A DNA stretch of 64,000 nt from Argonema galeatum A003/A1 (GCF_023333595.1 NZ_JAIQZM010000029.1:1-64000), one strand, 5' to 3'. Positions 7,793 through 17,609 are shown, counted from the stretch's first letter. The notes: generated by a model from the letters alone, not told the origin. Numbers and translations: made by a program.

Positions 7793-9217
7793 TTAAGTGT
7801 TTGCTTCCACTGACTCGGCTACTTGGCAAATTAATTTCCAAGCTTGCTCGACGTTGCTTTTTTCAGTTGTTGCTTGCCCAATCGACATCCGTAAAGTTAC
7901 TTTTTGGTCAAGCTTGGTCGGAGTTAAGTAGACTTTTCCTGAAGAATTAAGACTGTTAACAATTGCCTGGTTAATTTCATCGCCGCCTTTGTGTCGAAAA
8001 CAGACTAAGTTGAGGGGTGGATTCCCAACTAACTCAAACTGCGGGTGGGATTTTACCCATTCGGTAAACTCTTGTGCTAAGGCGATATGTTTGCGGATGT
8101 AATGTTGTAAGCCTTCGATGCCGTAATGCCGAATTACAAACCAGAGTTTGAGACTTCTGAATCTGCGTCCCAGGGAAATTTGCCAGTCGCGATAGTCAAT
8201 TACTTTGCCGGATTCGGTAGCCTGATTTTTCAGGTATTCTGGCATGATGGAGAGTGCCTGATTCAGCTTTGTTCTATCCCGCACGTAGAAGCTGGTGCAG
8301 TCAAAGTTAGTCAGCATCCATTTATGAGGGTTGAAACAATAGCTATCGGCTAGTTCCAGTCCTTGATGAATCCACCTGAATTCTGGACATAAGGCGGCTG
8401 TACCGCTCATTGCGCCGTCAACGTGGAACCAAATGTTGTACTTTTGCGCGATCGCACCTAATTCTGGGATAGGATCGATCGCATTCGATGAAGTTGTCCC
8501 TACTGTCGCCGCCAAATAACAAGGCGTTAACCCAGCTTTGATATCGGCTTCGATGCACTGCTGTAGCGCATCTGGACTCATGGCATAGTTGCCATCAACT
8601 TCAATCAGGCGGAGGTTTTCCCGGCGCAGTCCCGCAATTTTTACCCCTTTTTCTATTGAGGAGTGCGCTTGAGTGGAAATGTAAGTTACGAGGTTATTAA
8701 TATCTGCTTTTGCTTGTTCTCTAGCTGCTAGCAATGCTACTAAAGAGGCGCTGCTGGCTGAATCTTGGATAACTCCTCCCCCAGCAGAAGAAGATTTGAA
8801 GTGTTCTGGTAGGGCTAGCATATCTACCAGCCAGTCTAAAACGTGGGTTTCTAACTCAGTACAAGCCGGAGAAGTGGCCCACAACATTCCCTGTATTCCC
8901 AATCCGGCACTGATTAATTCGCCCAAAATGGAGGGTGCTGAGATGCCGGTGGGAAAGAAGGCAAAGAAGTTGGGTGATTGCCAGTGAGTTATTCCTGGCA
9001 TGATAATGCGATCGAGATCTTTCAATATTTCCTCGAAAGATTCTCCCTTTTGCGGTGCTGTTTCCGGCAGCTTGGCCCTGATTTCCCCTGGCTCTACTTG
9101 AGAAAGAACGGGCAGATTCTCGACGTTCTCTAAGTAGTTGGCTATCCAATCGATTGTTTTATATCCCCAGCGGCGAAATTCCTCTGGAGACATATGGTAG
9201 TCTTGTTCTGGTATCAT
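7793..9217 (-). CDS. PLP-dependent aromatic amino-acid decarboxylase (group II)
   Basis: The 474-residue protein matches group II pyridoxal-phosphate decarboxylases (Dopa, tyrosine or tryptophan type), which release CO2 from an L-amino acid to make the amine. The N-terminal phrase MSPEEFRRWGYKTIDWIANY and THWQSPNFFAFFPT are typical. The cofactor lysine is K299 in NPHKWMLTNFDC, preceded by the WFHVDGAMSG segment whose Asp contacts the PLP ring nitrogen. The end carries LRMSIGQATTEKSNVEQAW. Length is normal for the family. Substrate cannot be set from sequence alone. It is followed at 50 bp by an unknown gene, likely co-transcribed. Its 5' side faces a 1.1-kb intergenic region. Confidence 0.93.
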   Translation of the reverse strand: MIPEQDYHMSPEEFRRWGYKTIDWIANYLENVENLPVLSQVEPGEIRAKLPETAPQKGESFEEILKDLDRIIMPGITHWQSPNFFAFFPTGISAPSILGELISAGLGIQGMLWATSPACTELETHVLDWLVDMLALPEHFKSSSAGGGVIQDSASSASLVALLAAREQAKADINNLVTYISTQAHSSIEKGVKIAGLRRENLRLIEVDGNYAMSPDALQQCIEADIKAGLTPCYLAATVGTTSSNAIDPIPELGAIAQKYNIWFHVDGAMSGTAALCPEFRWIHQGLELADSYCFNPHKWMLTNFDCTSFYVRDRTKLNQALSIMPEYLKNQATESGKVIDYRDWQISLGRRFRSLKLWFVIRHYGIEGLQHYIRKHIALAQEFTEWVKSHPQFELVGNPPLNLVCFRHKGGDEINQAIVNSLNSSGKVYLTPTKLDQKVTLRMSIGQATTEKSNVEQAWKLICQVAESVEANT

Positions 9218-9715
9218 TGAAATTAACGAAGAGTGAAAGTTGGCTAGTTAAACTAGATAGGGAATCAACCTTTTTTTACGTTCTAAACTTACGTTTAGAT
9301 TTAGGTTGAATTAGGCCGATTCAGGTATAATATTGTGTTTGTTAGGTGAGCGATCGGGCTAGCGTAATTTATTCTCACAAATAGACTCTATTATGAAATC
9401 GATAATTTCACATTCGGAGCTATTTTTTCTGCCACCTAACCTGTTTGATTTTTTAGGACTTTGTATTGGGTTGTGTGATTTGAATGGGCATCAAATTTGA
9501 CTTTGTTTTAAATCTTACAAAACCAGCATACTATAAAATTTCTTATGTGTAATTTTTAATGAGTAGGAAAAGTAGGACTTTGCAATTTAGATGAAGTAGT
9601 GTATTTTAGGTAGCAAAAGTAGGAAAGGTAGAAAAGTAAAAAATATTTAGATTTTGCGCTTTACAAAAGTCAGGGATTCAGCTAAGGTTCAACGGTGATG
9701 GGGCTGTGAGGGACG

Positions 9716-9756
9716 GGGAAAAAAGGCGGAGGGAGCTTGTGACTCCGACGTTTCCC
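9716..9756 (+). ncRNA. Candidate structured RNA or leader hairpin
   Basis: Outer arms GGGAAA (9716-9721) and TTTCCC (9751-9756) enclose inner arms CGGAG (9727-9731) and CTCCG (9743-9747). It could be part of a larger RNA between about 9660 and 9830. It does not match an RNA family I can name. The 600-bp distance to the CHAT gene weakens a leader role. Confidence 0.3.
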
Positions 9757-9937
9757 TAAGACAGTCAAGGAAAAGCGAAAAACCTATCTTAAACCTTGGG
9801 AATAAAGAGTTACTCTCTATACAATTACATATTTCTTCACAAATTCATATACCTTATCTAAAAAATCTTATTTTTGTGTCAAGTACCCGCGACCAACCGC
9901 CGGGAAAAACAAAGATGGGACTTACGCATTCGATTTT

Positions 9938-10083
9938 GTAGGGGCAATTCATGAATTGCCCCTACATCTATACTTCGCAAGGTCATAGAACGAGCTTTTT
10001 TAACCCAGCAGTAGGGGCTCCGCATGACCGTATTAATTTGTTGGTTGAACCCAAAGATATTTACCGGAATGCTTGGCCCCTAC
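9938..10083. repeat. GTAGGGGC-ended palindromes
   Basis: Positions 9938-9965 are a perfect palindrome with 14-bp arms (GTAGGGGCAATTCA and its complement). At 10011-10018 and 10076-10083 the same ends GTAGGGGC and GCCCCTAC bracket a 57-bp centre. Larger members of this family are at 13179-13253 and 40313-40481. Confidence 0.8.
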
Positions 10084-10367
10084 AAATCAAAAATAACAGT
10101 TTGTACCCGTGCGGAGTATAGGTAAAAACGCCTTCAAAGTGTAAGTCCTGGTCAAAATGCAATGTTTATGAGTTTTGGTGTACGATCGGCCCTATAGACT
10201 ACTCATTATCACAAGTCTGGTTGTTTTTTTCAAATTAAAACAAATTATAATATCTTTGACCTATTTCCGAAAGAAGTTGTAGATCGTTGTAAGGTGGGAA
10301 TGTCTACCATCTGCTAATTGTCTAGGTTACAGGGGTTTTGGTGGGTAGTGTCAACCTATGTTTAATT

Positions 10368-13013
10368 ATGCCGACCTACTTTATGAGAATCAAAAATTTA
10401 GTAGTCGCTATTCTAGGGGTATTATCTTTCATCTGCGCGATCGGCCCAACCCCAGCGATGCCACTATCCGATGCCCAGGTTAACCGCCAAACTCAAAAGA
10501 CGGAAGTCTTGACATTTTACCAGAGATCTCAAACCGAGCCAACAGCAGAACTAAGGGCGAGTGGATTAGAAGAAGAAGCTGAGCGACTTTATGAAACGGG
10601 ACAATTCCCAAAAGCTTCAGCCCTGTTGGAGCAGATACAGGCCGATTATAAATCCCAAGGCGATGAATTGGGTCAAGCAAGGGTTTTGAGAAATATTGCA
10701 TTAGTTTATCAGCAAACGGGAGAACTGTCAAAGGCAAATGAAGCAATTACAAACAGCCTTAACCACCTGCCAAAAGAATCGAAAACCAAAGAGAGCAAAC
10801 AACTCCTAGCCCAAATTCTAGAAGCTCAAGGGCTTTTACAATTATCTGTCGGTCAGTCCGAACAAGCGCTGGAAACTTGGAAACAAGCTGCCGACAGCTA
10901 CCAAAAAATAGGAGATATAACTGGAGTAACAAGAAGTAAGATTAACCAGGCTCAAGCACTGCAACGAATGGGGCTATATCATGAGACAATCAAAACTTTA
11001 AACGAAATAAATGTTACTTTAAAACACGAACCAGATAGTCTGCTCAAAGCTAAAGGATTGCAAAGTTTGGGAAATGCTCTGCGAGTGACGGGTGAATTGG
11101 CGCAATCTGAGGAAATTTTGGCACAAAGTTTGGTGATTGCTCAAAAATTAACTGCACCGGAGTCCATAGCTTCAATTCTACTGAGTTTGGGTAACACAGC
11201 CAGATTCCAGGGAAAACCACAAGCAGCCCTAGATTACTATCAACGCGCAGATCGAACATCTTCCTCACTCAATCTTCAGATTCAGGCACAAGTTAATCAA
11301 TTAAGCCTTTTGGTAGACGAAAAAGAATGGTCAAAAGCTATAGAATTAGTGCCTCAAATTCAGTCTATATTGACTCGCTTACCATTGAGTCGCACAACAA
11401 TTAATGTTCGTATTAATTTAGCTAAAAGCCTGATAAAAATTGGTAAAATTGGAAAGATAAATTCGCTTAATTCCTCTAATATTGGACAATTATTAGCTAC
11501 AGCTGTCCAAGAAGCTGAAATTTTACAAGATCCCCGAACATTAGCTTATGCTTTAGGAAGTTTTGGGGGATTGTACGAACAGAACAAACAGTGGAATTAC
11601 GCCCAAGAGTTAACTAATAAAGCTTTACTTTTAGCGCAAGGTATAAACGCTTCGGATATTGCTTATCAATGGCAGTGGCAACTGGGAAGGATTCTCAAGC
11701 AGCAGGGAGATCGAGAAGGTGCGATCGCGGCTTATACTGAAGCAGTTAATACCATCCAGTCTATCCGCAGCGATTTAGCAGCAATTAGCTCAGAAGCGCA
11801 GTTTTCTTTTCGAGAAAGTGTAGAACCAGTTTACCGAGAACTAATTGGGTTACTGTTACCAGTAGGAGAAAAAGTAGAGCAATCAGCACTGAAGAAGGCG
11901 CGGCAAACAATTGACTCTCTTCAGTTAGCAGAACTAGATAACTTTTTTCGGGATGCCTGTTTAAATACTCAGCCCTTACAAATAGATAATATTGACCCAA
12001 AAGCGGCAATATTTTCAACGATTATTTTGAGCGATCGCTTAGAAGTAATTCTGGCATTACCCGGACAACCATTGCGCCGCTACACCACCCTTCTATCCCA
12101 ACAAGAAATAGAGGCAACACTCCTGCAAGCGCGGAATGCTCTAACATTTCCCAGACTGCGAATTTCCCTGAGAAACTTTTTGGTTCCCTCGCAAAAGATT
12201 TACAACTGGTTAATTCGCCCAATGGAAACAGAACTAGCAGATAGCGGCGTCCAAACTCTAGTGTTTGTATTAGACGGTGCAATCCGAAATATCCCCATGA
12301 GTTCCCTTTATGATGGTGAAAAATATTTAGTCCAAAAATACAGTATTGCCGTTGCACCCGGTTTGCAATTGATAGATGCCAAACCTTTACAACGAGGTAA
12401 GATCAGGGTTCTCACTGCCGGACTGAGCGAAGCACGTCAAGGGTTTTCACCACTTCCGGGCGTGAAGTTTGAATTGGACAGCATCGGGAATGAAGTTTTC
12501 ACAGAAAAACTGCTGGATCGATCGTTTACCGCATCAAATTTTAAAACGAAAGTAAAATCTTCTTCGTTTCCAATAATTCATTTAGCAACTCACGGTCAAT
12601 TCAGTTCTCAAGCAAATGACACATTTATTCTCACCTGGGATGATCGAATTAACGCTAAAGATCTAGATAGCCTTTTGCGTGCCGATACAAGAATAGGCCC
12701 AGTAGAATTACTTGTCCTCAGTGCTTGTCAGACTGCTGCGGGAGATAATCGAGCAACCTTGGGATTGACGGGGGTAGCTGTGCGGGCAGGGGCACGCAGT
12801 ACGGTGGCATCTCTGTGGAGTGTCAGCGATGAAGCCACGGCTTTACTAATGACTCGATTCTATGAAGAGTTAGCCCATTCCCAGGCAAATCAGGGTAATG
12901 AGGTGACAAAAGCTGAAGCTTTGCGCCGTGCCGAACAGGCGGTTTTGCAGGACGAGAGATTTTCTCACCCCTATTTTTGGTCAGCGTTTGTTCTGGTAGG
13001 AAATTGGTTGTAG
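10368..13013 (+). CDS. TPR-CHAT caspase-like protein
   Basis: This roughly 880-residue protein starts with a signal peptide-like segment (MRIKNLVVAILGVLSFICAI). It continues with tetratricopeptide repeats over about residues 55-480 and ends in a CHAT domain, a caspase-fold cysteine protease. The His is in HLATHGQF (residue 742) and the Cys in LLVLSACQTAAGDN (residue 787). The typical GVAVRAGARSTVASLWSVSD follows. An upstream TTG in frame at 10338 is less likely; ATG at 10368 or 10383 fits the signal peptide. Cyanobacterial CHAT-TPR proteins are often neighbours of haemagglutination, DUF928 and CHASE2 genes, all present in this window. Substrate and trigger are unknown. Confidence 0.9.
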   Translation: MPTYFMRIKNLVVAILGVLSFICAIGPTPAMPLSDAQVNRQTQKTEVLTFYQRSQTEPTAELRASGLEEEAERLYETGQFPKASALLEQIQADYKSQGDELGQARVLRNIALVYQQTGELSKANEAITNSLNHLPKESKTKESKQLLAQILEAQGLLQLSVGQSEQALETWKQAADSYQKIGDITGVTRSKINQAQALQRMGLYHETIKTLNEINVTLKHEPDSLLKAKGLQSLGNALRVTGELAQSEEILAQSLVIAQKLTAPESIASILLSLGNTARFQGKPQAALDYYQRADRTSSSLNLQIQAQVNQLSLLVDEKEWSKAIELVPQIQSILTRLPLSRTTINVRINLAKSLIKIGKIGKINSLNSSNIGQLLATAVQEAEILQDPRTLAYALGSFGGLYEQNKQWNYAQELTNKALLLAQGINASDIAYQWQWQLGRILKQQGDREGAIAAYTEAVNTIQSIRSDLAAISSEAQFSFRESVEPVYRELIGLLLPVGEKVEQSALKKARQTIDSLQLAELDNFFRDACLNTQPLQIDNIDPKAAIFSTIILSDRLEVILALPGQPLRRYTTLLSQQEIEATLLQARNALTFPRLRISLRNFLVPSQKIYNWLIRPMETELADSGVQTLVFVLDGAIRNIPMSSLYDGEKYLVQKYSIAVAPGLQLIDAKPLQRGKIRVLTAGLSEARQGFSPLPGVKFELDSIGNEVFTEKLLDRSFTASNFKTKVKSSSFPIIHLATHGQFSSQANDTFILTWDDRINAKDLDSLLRADTRIGPVELLVLSACQTAAGDNRATLGLTGVAVRAGARSTVASLWSVSDEATALLMTRFYEELAHSQANQGNEVTKAEALRRAEQAVLQDERFSHPYFWSAFVLVGNWL

Positions 13014-13097
13014 GTAATTGTTGGTTGTTTGTTGCTAAAATTTATCATCCATAATCGAATGGCGCTAAGTTAAGGGAGGCAGAGCCTCCAAAACCTT

Positions 13098-13120
13098 GCT
13101 CCCAGGTTCAACCTGGGAGC
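13098..13120. terminator. Hairpin after CHAT gene
   Basis: Arms GCTCCCAGGTT and AACCTGGGAGC flank a one-base centre, and GGAGG/CCTCC precedes them at 13075-13089. No T-run follows, so this may be a dispersed palindrome rather than a true terminator. Confidence 0.35.
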
Positions 13121-13140
13121 GAGAATTGAAAATTTCCAAA

Positions 13141-13281
13141 TATAGCAACCGCCAAGGCGGTTAAGCCATAAATCTGGGGTAGGGGCGAAGCATTCGGGTA
13201 GTAAATGTTCTGTTTTAACCAATAAATTATATGCCCGAATGCTTCGCCCCTACTGTCCTAATCGCCTTGGCGGTTGCTATA
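13141..13281. repeat. Nested inverted-repeat element (MITE-like)
   Basis: Outer 19-bp inverted repeats lie at 13141-13159 (TATAGCAACCGCCAAGGCG) and 13263-13281. Inside them is a second element with perfect 20-bp ends at 13179-13198 (GTAGGGGCGAAGCATTCGGG) and 13234-13253. It looks like one small element inserted into another. Its right end is 36 bp before the HlyD-like start codon. A single outer end recurs at 33519-33541 upstream of the second NHLM ABC gene. Confidence 0.85.
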
Positions 13282-13317
13282 AATTTGGAATCTGCCATCT
13301 AAAATTTGAAATTCCTA

Positions 13318-14967
13318 ATGACTAATGACAAAAAGAAAGATTTATTCAGAAAAGCATCGCTAGATCGTTTATCTTCTCCTGAACGTCTAGATGAGCTGAT
13401 CCAAGTAGTCAGTCCTAAAGATTGGCTACCTTTAATTACATTAGGTGGATTGGTGTTTGTTGGTTTGTTTTGGAGTATTTTTGGACGTATACCGATCGCA
13501 GTTAGCGGTCAAGGAGTTTTACTGCGATCGGGCCAGGTTATAGAACTTCAATCCCCCAAATCTGGACAGTTACAGCAGCTAAAAGTCAAAGTTGGGGATT
13601 GCGTTAAGAAGGACAACGGCGATGAGAAAGACGATCCAGAAGAGATATTAGCAGTAATTGATCCACTTGAGCTTAAGCAAAAACGTCAGTTAGAAGCCTT
13701 GAAACTTCAGGAATTACAAAAACAGGAGCGGGACGCCACTGCGATCGCACTGCAAAGAAACCAACTGGAAAAAGCAAGTTTGCAACAGCAGCGAACCAGC
13801 TTGCGACAACGTTTACAAGACACTCAAACTTTAACGCCCTTGTTGAAAAACCAAAGCAGCATCTCTATCCAACAGCAGCGAGAAAATTTACTAAACCGCC
13901 TCCAGAATACTCAAGCCTTAACACCTATACTCAGGGATAAAAAAAGCAGCGCTATTCAACAACAGCGAGAAAGCTTGCAACAACGCCTGCGAGATGCTCA
14001 GGCGCGGGCCCCTATTCTCAACGAGAGACTCAAAAGACGCCAGGACTTATTAAAACAGGGAGCGATCGCCAGCGATCAAGTACTTGAAGCAGAACAGCAA
14101 TATACAGAAAGCCTTCAGAATATTTCCGAGATTCAAGCTCAATTGAAACAACTAGATGTTGACGAAGCTCAATCCGAACAAACTTATCTGGATAACCTCA
14201 GTAAAATAAGCGAAATTCAAGTTCAGTTAAAGCAACTGGATGTTGAAAAAACAGATGCTGAACAAAAATACTTGGAAAATCTTAATAAAATCTCAGATAT
14301 TAAAACTCAGTTAAAAGAACTAGACACCAAGGATAAAACCCTCGAACAACAAAACTTAGACGCTTTAACAACTAGGAAAAATCAGATTCTTGATGTCGAA
14401 CAGGATATTAAACAACTTGACCAACAAATTCAAGCCAACAGCACTATTAAAAGTCAGTACAGCGGCTGTATTCTAGAGCTTACTGTTAGTGGCGGGCAAT
14501 TTGTTAATCCTGGAACTCGTATAGGCTCAATCCAGATCCAAGAAACATCCCAGCCGATCTTGGCAGTTACTTATTTTCCTGTTAGGGATGGTAAGCAAAT
14601 TAAACCGGGAATGTCGATCCAAATTACACCAACTACAGTGAAGCGGGAAAGATTTGGGGGAATTGTCGGTACTGTGATTTCTGTCTCGGAATTTCCCGTT
14701 ACTAAAGAAGGTGCTGCGAGTACGATTGGTAATGCAGAAGTGGTAGAAAGTTTGATGTCTCAATCCAAAGAATCTCAGATAGAAGTTTGGGCGCAATTGA
14801 AGCCGAATTCTGCAAGTTCCAGCGGCTATGAGTGGTCTTCTTCCAAAGGGCCACCGGATTTTAAAATATCTGCTGGAACTACCACTACTGTGCAAGTTAC
14901 AGTAGAACAACGGGCCCCTATTCAATTTGTATTACCGTTTTTGAGAGAGTGGAGCGGAATAAATTGA
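13318..14967 (+). CDS. NHLM-type HlyD-family secretion adaptor
   Basis: From ATG at 13318 the product has 549 residues; a TTG at 13306 is also in frame. It opens with the NHLM secretion protein signature (LFRKASLDRLSSPERLDELI). One transmembrane helix follows (about 37-60). A biotinyl/lipoyl-like half is split by long coiled coils (about 120-370) with several near-repeats (QLKQLDVDEAQSEQ and QLKQLDVEKTDAEQ). The C-terminal part is a beta-barrel-type half (GGQFVNPGTRIGSI onward). This periplasmic adaptor links an ABC exporter to the cell envelope. The C39 exporter gene follows after a 327-bp repeat-bearing gap, and the two would work together on GG-leader peptides such as that at 1526. Confidence 0.92.
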   Translation: MTNDKKKDLFRKASLDRLSSPERLDELIQVVSPKDWLPLITLGGLVFVGLFWSIFGRIPIAVSGQGVLLRSGQVIELQSPKSGQLQQLKVKVGDCVKKDNGDEKDDPEEILAVIDPLELKQKRQLEALKLQELQKQERDATAIALQRNQLEKASLQQQRTSLRQRLQDTQTLTPLLKNQSSISIQQQRENLLNRLQNTQALTPILRDKKSSAIQQQRESLQQRLRDAQARAPILNERLKRRQDLLKQGAIASDQVLEAEQQYTESLQNISEIQAQLKQLDVDEAQSEQTYLDNLSKISEIQVQLKQLDVEKTDAEQKYLENLNKISDIKTQLKELDTKDKTLEQQNLDALTTRKNQILDVEQDIKQLDQQIQANSTIKSQYSGCILELTVSGGQFVNPGTRIGSIQIQETSQPILAVTYFPVRDGKQIKPGMSIQITPTTVKRERFGGIVGTVISVSEFPVTKEGAASTIGNAEVVESLMSQSKESQIEVWAQLKPNSASSSGYEWSSSKGPPDFKISAGTTTTVQVTVEQRAPIQFVLPFLREWSGIN

Positions 14968-15210
14968 TTTTAGATTTTAGATTTTAGATTGAATGAAAAG
15001 ATATCTGCTCCTAAGAAAATATCCTTCTTATATCTGCGTTCATCTGCGTTCATCCGTCTTCATCTGCGGTAAAATTTAACCAACGATGAAAACAAAAGAT
15101 TTTAGTAACGCAAGTTGCTAGTTATATAATTGAGGGTGGTATTAGGTACGTAGTTGCGCTTTAGCGCTCTTATCCCAGTTGTAATAAGAGCGCTAAAGCG
15201 CAACTACATA
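14968..15210. repeat. Repeat-filled gap between adaptor and exporter
   Basis: Right after the stop codon a heptamer ATTTTAG is repeated three times (14968-14990). A copy of the dispersed ATCTGCGT element follows at about 15022-15095. A long hairpin of the GCGCTTTAGCGC family covers 15147-15210, with arms beginning TACGTAGTTGCGCTTTAGCG. No gene is seen. Confidence 0.85.
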
Positions 15211-15294
15211 CCCAGAAAGCAAGTAAATAGCAACTATTGATGCAAAAAAACAGAATAATAGAATCTTTTTAAACTACTTTTTGAAGAATTACCA

Positions 15295-17535
15295 ATGAGC
15301 ATCCAAAAATTAAAATCCAAAATCCAAAATCCAAAATCCAAAATCGTTAAGACTCCTACGGTGCTGCAAATGGAGGCGGTGGAATGCGGTGCTGCTGCTT
15401 TGGGGATGATTCTGGGTTACTACGATCGCATTGTACCCTTAGCAGAACTCCGTGAAGAGTGCGGCGTATCTCGCGATGGGAGTAAGGCTGCCAATCTCGT
15501 CAAAGCGGCCCAACGTTATGGGATGCAGGCAAAAGGCTTTAAAAAAGGGCTAGAGGCGCTGGCTGAAGTGCCAGTACCCTATATCGTGTTTTGGAACTTC
15601 GAGCATTTTCTGGTGGTAGAGGGGTTTAAAAGCGATCGCGTTTATCTCAACGACCCAGCTAGCGGACGACGCCGCATATCCAGACAAGAATTCTCTCAAG
15701 CTTATACTGGCATCGTACTGGTGATCGAACCAGGGCCAGAGTTTAAAAAAGGCGGTAAAAAGCGAAACACGCTTTTAGCTTTACACACCCGCCTGAAAAA
15801 CTCCTACGATATAATTCTGTTCTCTATATTGGCGGGTTTCCTTCTCACCCTCCCCCGCTTAGCAGTACCAGCATTTAGCCAAGTTTTTACAGATGAAATT
15901 CTCATTCAAGGTCGCGAGGATTGGCTGCGGCCTTTATTGTTAGGAATGGTAATAACATCTGTAGTTCAAAGTCTTTTAGCGCGATTGCGGCTAATTTATT
16001 TGCGACGGCTGACAATCAAATTGTCCGTCGTTATGACAGGACAGTTTATTTGGCATATTCTGCGTTTGCCAGTGGGGTTTTACGCCCATCGTTTTGCTGG
16101 TGAAATCGGCAATCGCACCGCACTAAACAGCAAAGTGGTAACCGTACTCAATAGTATTTCTACCACGGCGATCGATACAGTCATGCTAGTTTTTTACTTC
16201 CTACTCATGATTATGTACGATCGGGTGCTGACACTGATGACAGTCAGTTTTGCCGCCATCAATTTGATCGTTTTGCAGCTGCTACGCCGTCTCCGCCTCG
16301 ATGCCAACTTAAAGATCAGTCAGGAAAGCGGTAAACTTTCTGGTGCTGCGATTGATAGTCTTCAATCGTTAGAAACTGTGAAAGCTTCCGGACTTGAATC
16401 GGATTTATTTGCTAAATTTGCTGGATACCATACCAAAGCCCTGAACGCCCAACAGGATTTAGCTTTACAGAGTCAAATCTTAACTTTATTACCAACGATT
16501 TTGACAGCGCTGGCAACCACCGCCCTGTTGATAGTTGGTGGCTTTCGGGTAATGGAAGGCAGCCTAACTATTGGGATGCTAATTGCTTATCAGAGTTTGG
16601 TTGGCAGTTTTCTGGGGCCAGTTAATAATCTAGTCAATTTCGGCAGTAGCCTACAAATGTTAGAAGCCGATTTAGATCGTCTTGATGACGTTTTGCAAAA
16701 TCCCGTTGACCCCGAAGTGGAGAGGGGCAAAGGGGCAGAGGGGCAGAGGGGCAGAGGAGTATTTTCCCAGTCCCCAGTCGCCAACCCCCAGTCCCCAGTC
16801 CTTTCGTTTAAATTGCAAGGCTATGTTGAGTTACGCAACATTACTTTTGGTTACAACCTGTTAGAAGCGCCCCTGATTGAAAACTTTAACTTAATTTTGA
16901 AACCTGGGCAGCGGGTGGCGCTAGTGGGGAGTAGCGGTTCTGGTAAGTCCACTATAGCCAAACTGATTGCGGGTTTATATGCACCTTGGCAAGGTGAAAT
17001 CCTGTTTGATGATGTACCCCGGAATCAGATTCCGCGCTTGGTTTTAGCAAATTCCCTGGCTATGGTTGAGCAAGATATCTTTTTGTTTAAGGGAACTGTA
17101 CGCGACAATTTGACTCTCTGGAATTCAACTGTGCCGACAGCAAATTTAATACAAGCTTGTCAGGATGCCGCAATTCACGATTTGATTATGTCGATGCCTG
17201 GGGGATATGATGCCGAAATAGCTGAAAGAGGAGTAAATATTAGTGGAGGGCAACGTCAGCGTTTAGAAATTGCCAGGGCTTTAGTGATGAATCCGACAGT
17301 TTTGATATTAGATGAGGCAACGAGTTCTCTAGACGCTGAAACTGAGTTGATTATCGATCGCAATCTCCGGCAGCGCGGTTGTGCCTGCATTGTGGTGGCG
17401 CACCGCCTCAGCACGATTCGCGATTGCGATGAAATTATTGTGCTGGAACGGGGCAAAATAGTACAGCGGGGTTCTCACGAGGAATTACGGCAAGAGGGAG
17501 GAATTTACAGTCGTTTGCTAATGGCTAATGGTTAA
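15295..17535 (+). CDS. NHLM-type C39 peptidase ABC exporter
   Basis: The 746-residue protein combines three parts. The N-terminal C39 cysteine peptidase (about 20-150) has Cys31 in MEAVECGAAALGM, His104 in NFEHFLVVEG and Asp120. A six-helix ABC membrane domain spans about 165-455. The C-terminal ATPase has Walker A VGSSGSGKSTIAK, signature ISGGQRQR and Walker B VLILDEATSS. Family members cut leaders after GG and export the core. Two low-complexity stretches are odd. The N-terminus contains KIQNPKSKI, encoded by repeated AAAATCC units. The linker before the ATPase (about residues 475-500) is encoded by the GGGGCAGA tandem repeat seen at the window's start. Both leave the frame open. Confidence 0.94.
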   Translation: MSIQKLKSKIQNPKSKIVKTPTVLQMEAVECGAAALGMILGYYDRIVPLAELREECGVSRDGSKAANLVKAAQRYGMQAKGFKKGLEALAEVPVPYIVFWNFEHFLVVEGFKSDRVYLNDPASGRRRISRQEFSQAYTGIVLVIEPGPEFKKGGKKRNTLLALHTRLKNSYDIILFSILAGFLLTLPRLAVPAFSQVFTDEILIQGREDWLRPLLLGMVITSVVQSLLARLRLIYLRRLTIKLSVVMTGQFIWHILRLPVGFYAHRFAGEIGNRTALNSKVVTVLNSISTTAIDTVMLVFYFLLMIMYDRVLTLMTVSFAAINLIVLQLLRRLRLDANLKISQESGKLSGAAIDSLQSLETVKASGLESDLFAKFAGYHTKALNAQQDLALQSQILTLLPTILTALATTALLIVGGFRVMEGSLTIGMLIAYQSLVGSFLGPVNNLVNFGSSLQMLEADLDRLDDVLQNPVDPEVERGKGAEGQRGRGVFSQSPVANPQSPVLSFKLQGYVELRNITFGYNLLEAPLIENFNLILKPGQRVALVGSSGSGKSTIAKLIAGLYAPWQGEILFDDVPRNQIPRLVLANSLAMVEQDIFLFKGTVRDNLTLWNSTVPTANLIQACQDAAIHDLIMSMPGGYDAEIAERGVNISGGQRQRLEIARALVMNPTVLILDEATSSLDAETELIIDRNLRQRGCACIVVAHRLSTIRDCDEIIVLERGKIVQRGSHEELRQEGGIYSRLLMANG

Positions 17536-17554
17536 GATGTCCGTTAGCATAGAT

Positions 17555-17609
17555 TGCCTAAAAAATTCGCCCTCTTATCTGCGTTTATCTGTCTTAATCT
17601 GCGGTAAGA
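17555..17609. repeat. Copy of dispersed ATCTGCGT element
   Basis: It begins GCCTAAAAAATTCG, continues through CTTATCTGCGTTTATCTG, and ends ATCTGCGGTAAG. Other copies are near 15022-15095, 49847-49939 and, inverted, 62601-62700. Confidence 0.75.

Larger units (their letters stand above)
9218..10367. other. 1.15-kb intergenic region between divergent genes
   Basis: No gene is supported. The region holds a two-part hairpin at 9716-9756, two GTAGGGGC-ended inverted repeats (9938-9965 and 10011-10083), and purine-rich repeats AGTAGGAAAAGTAGGA (9562-9577) that resemble the GTGGGAAAAGTGGG motif elsewhere. Promoters of the decarboxylase and CHAT genes should lie here. Confidence 0.6.
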
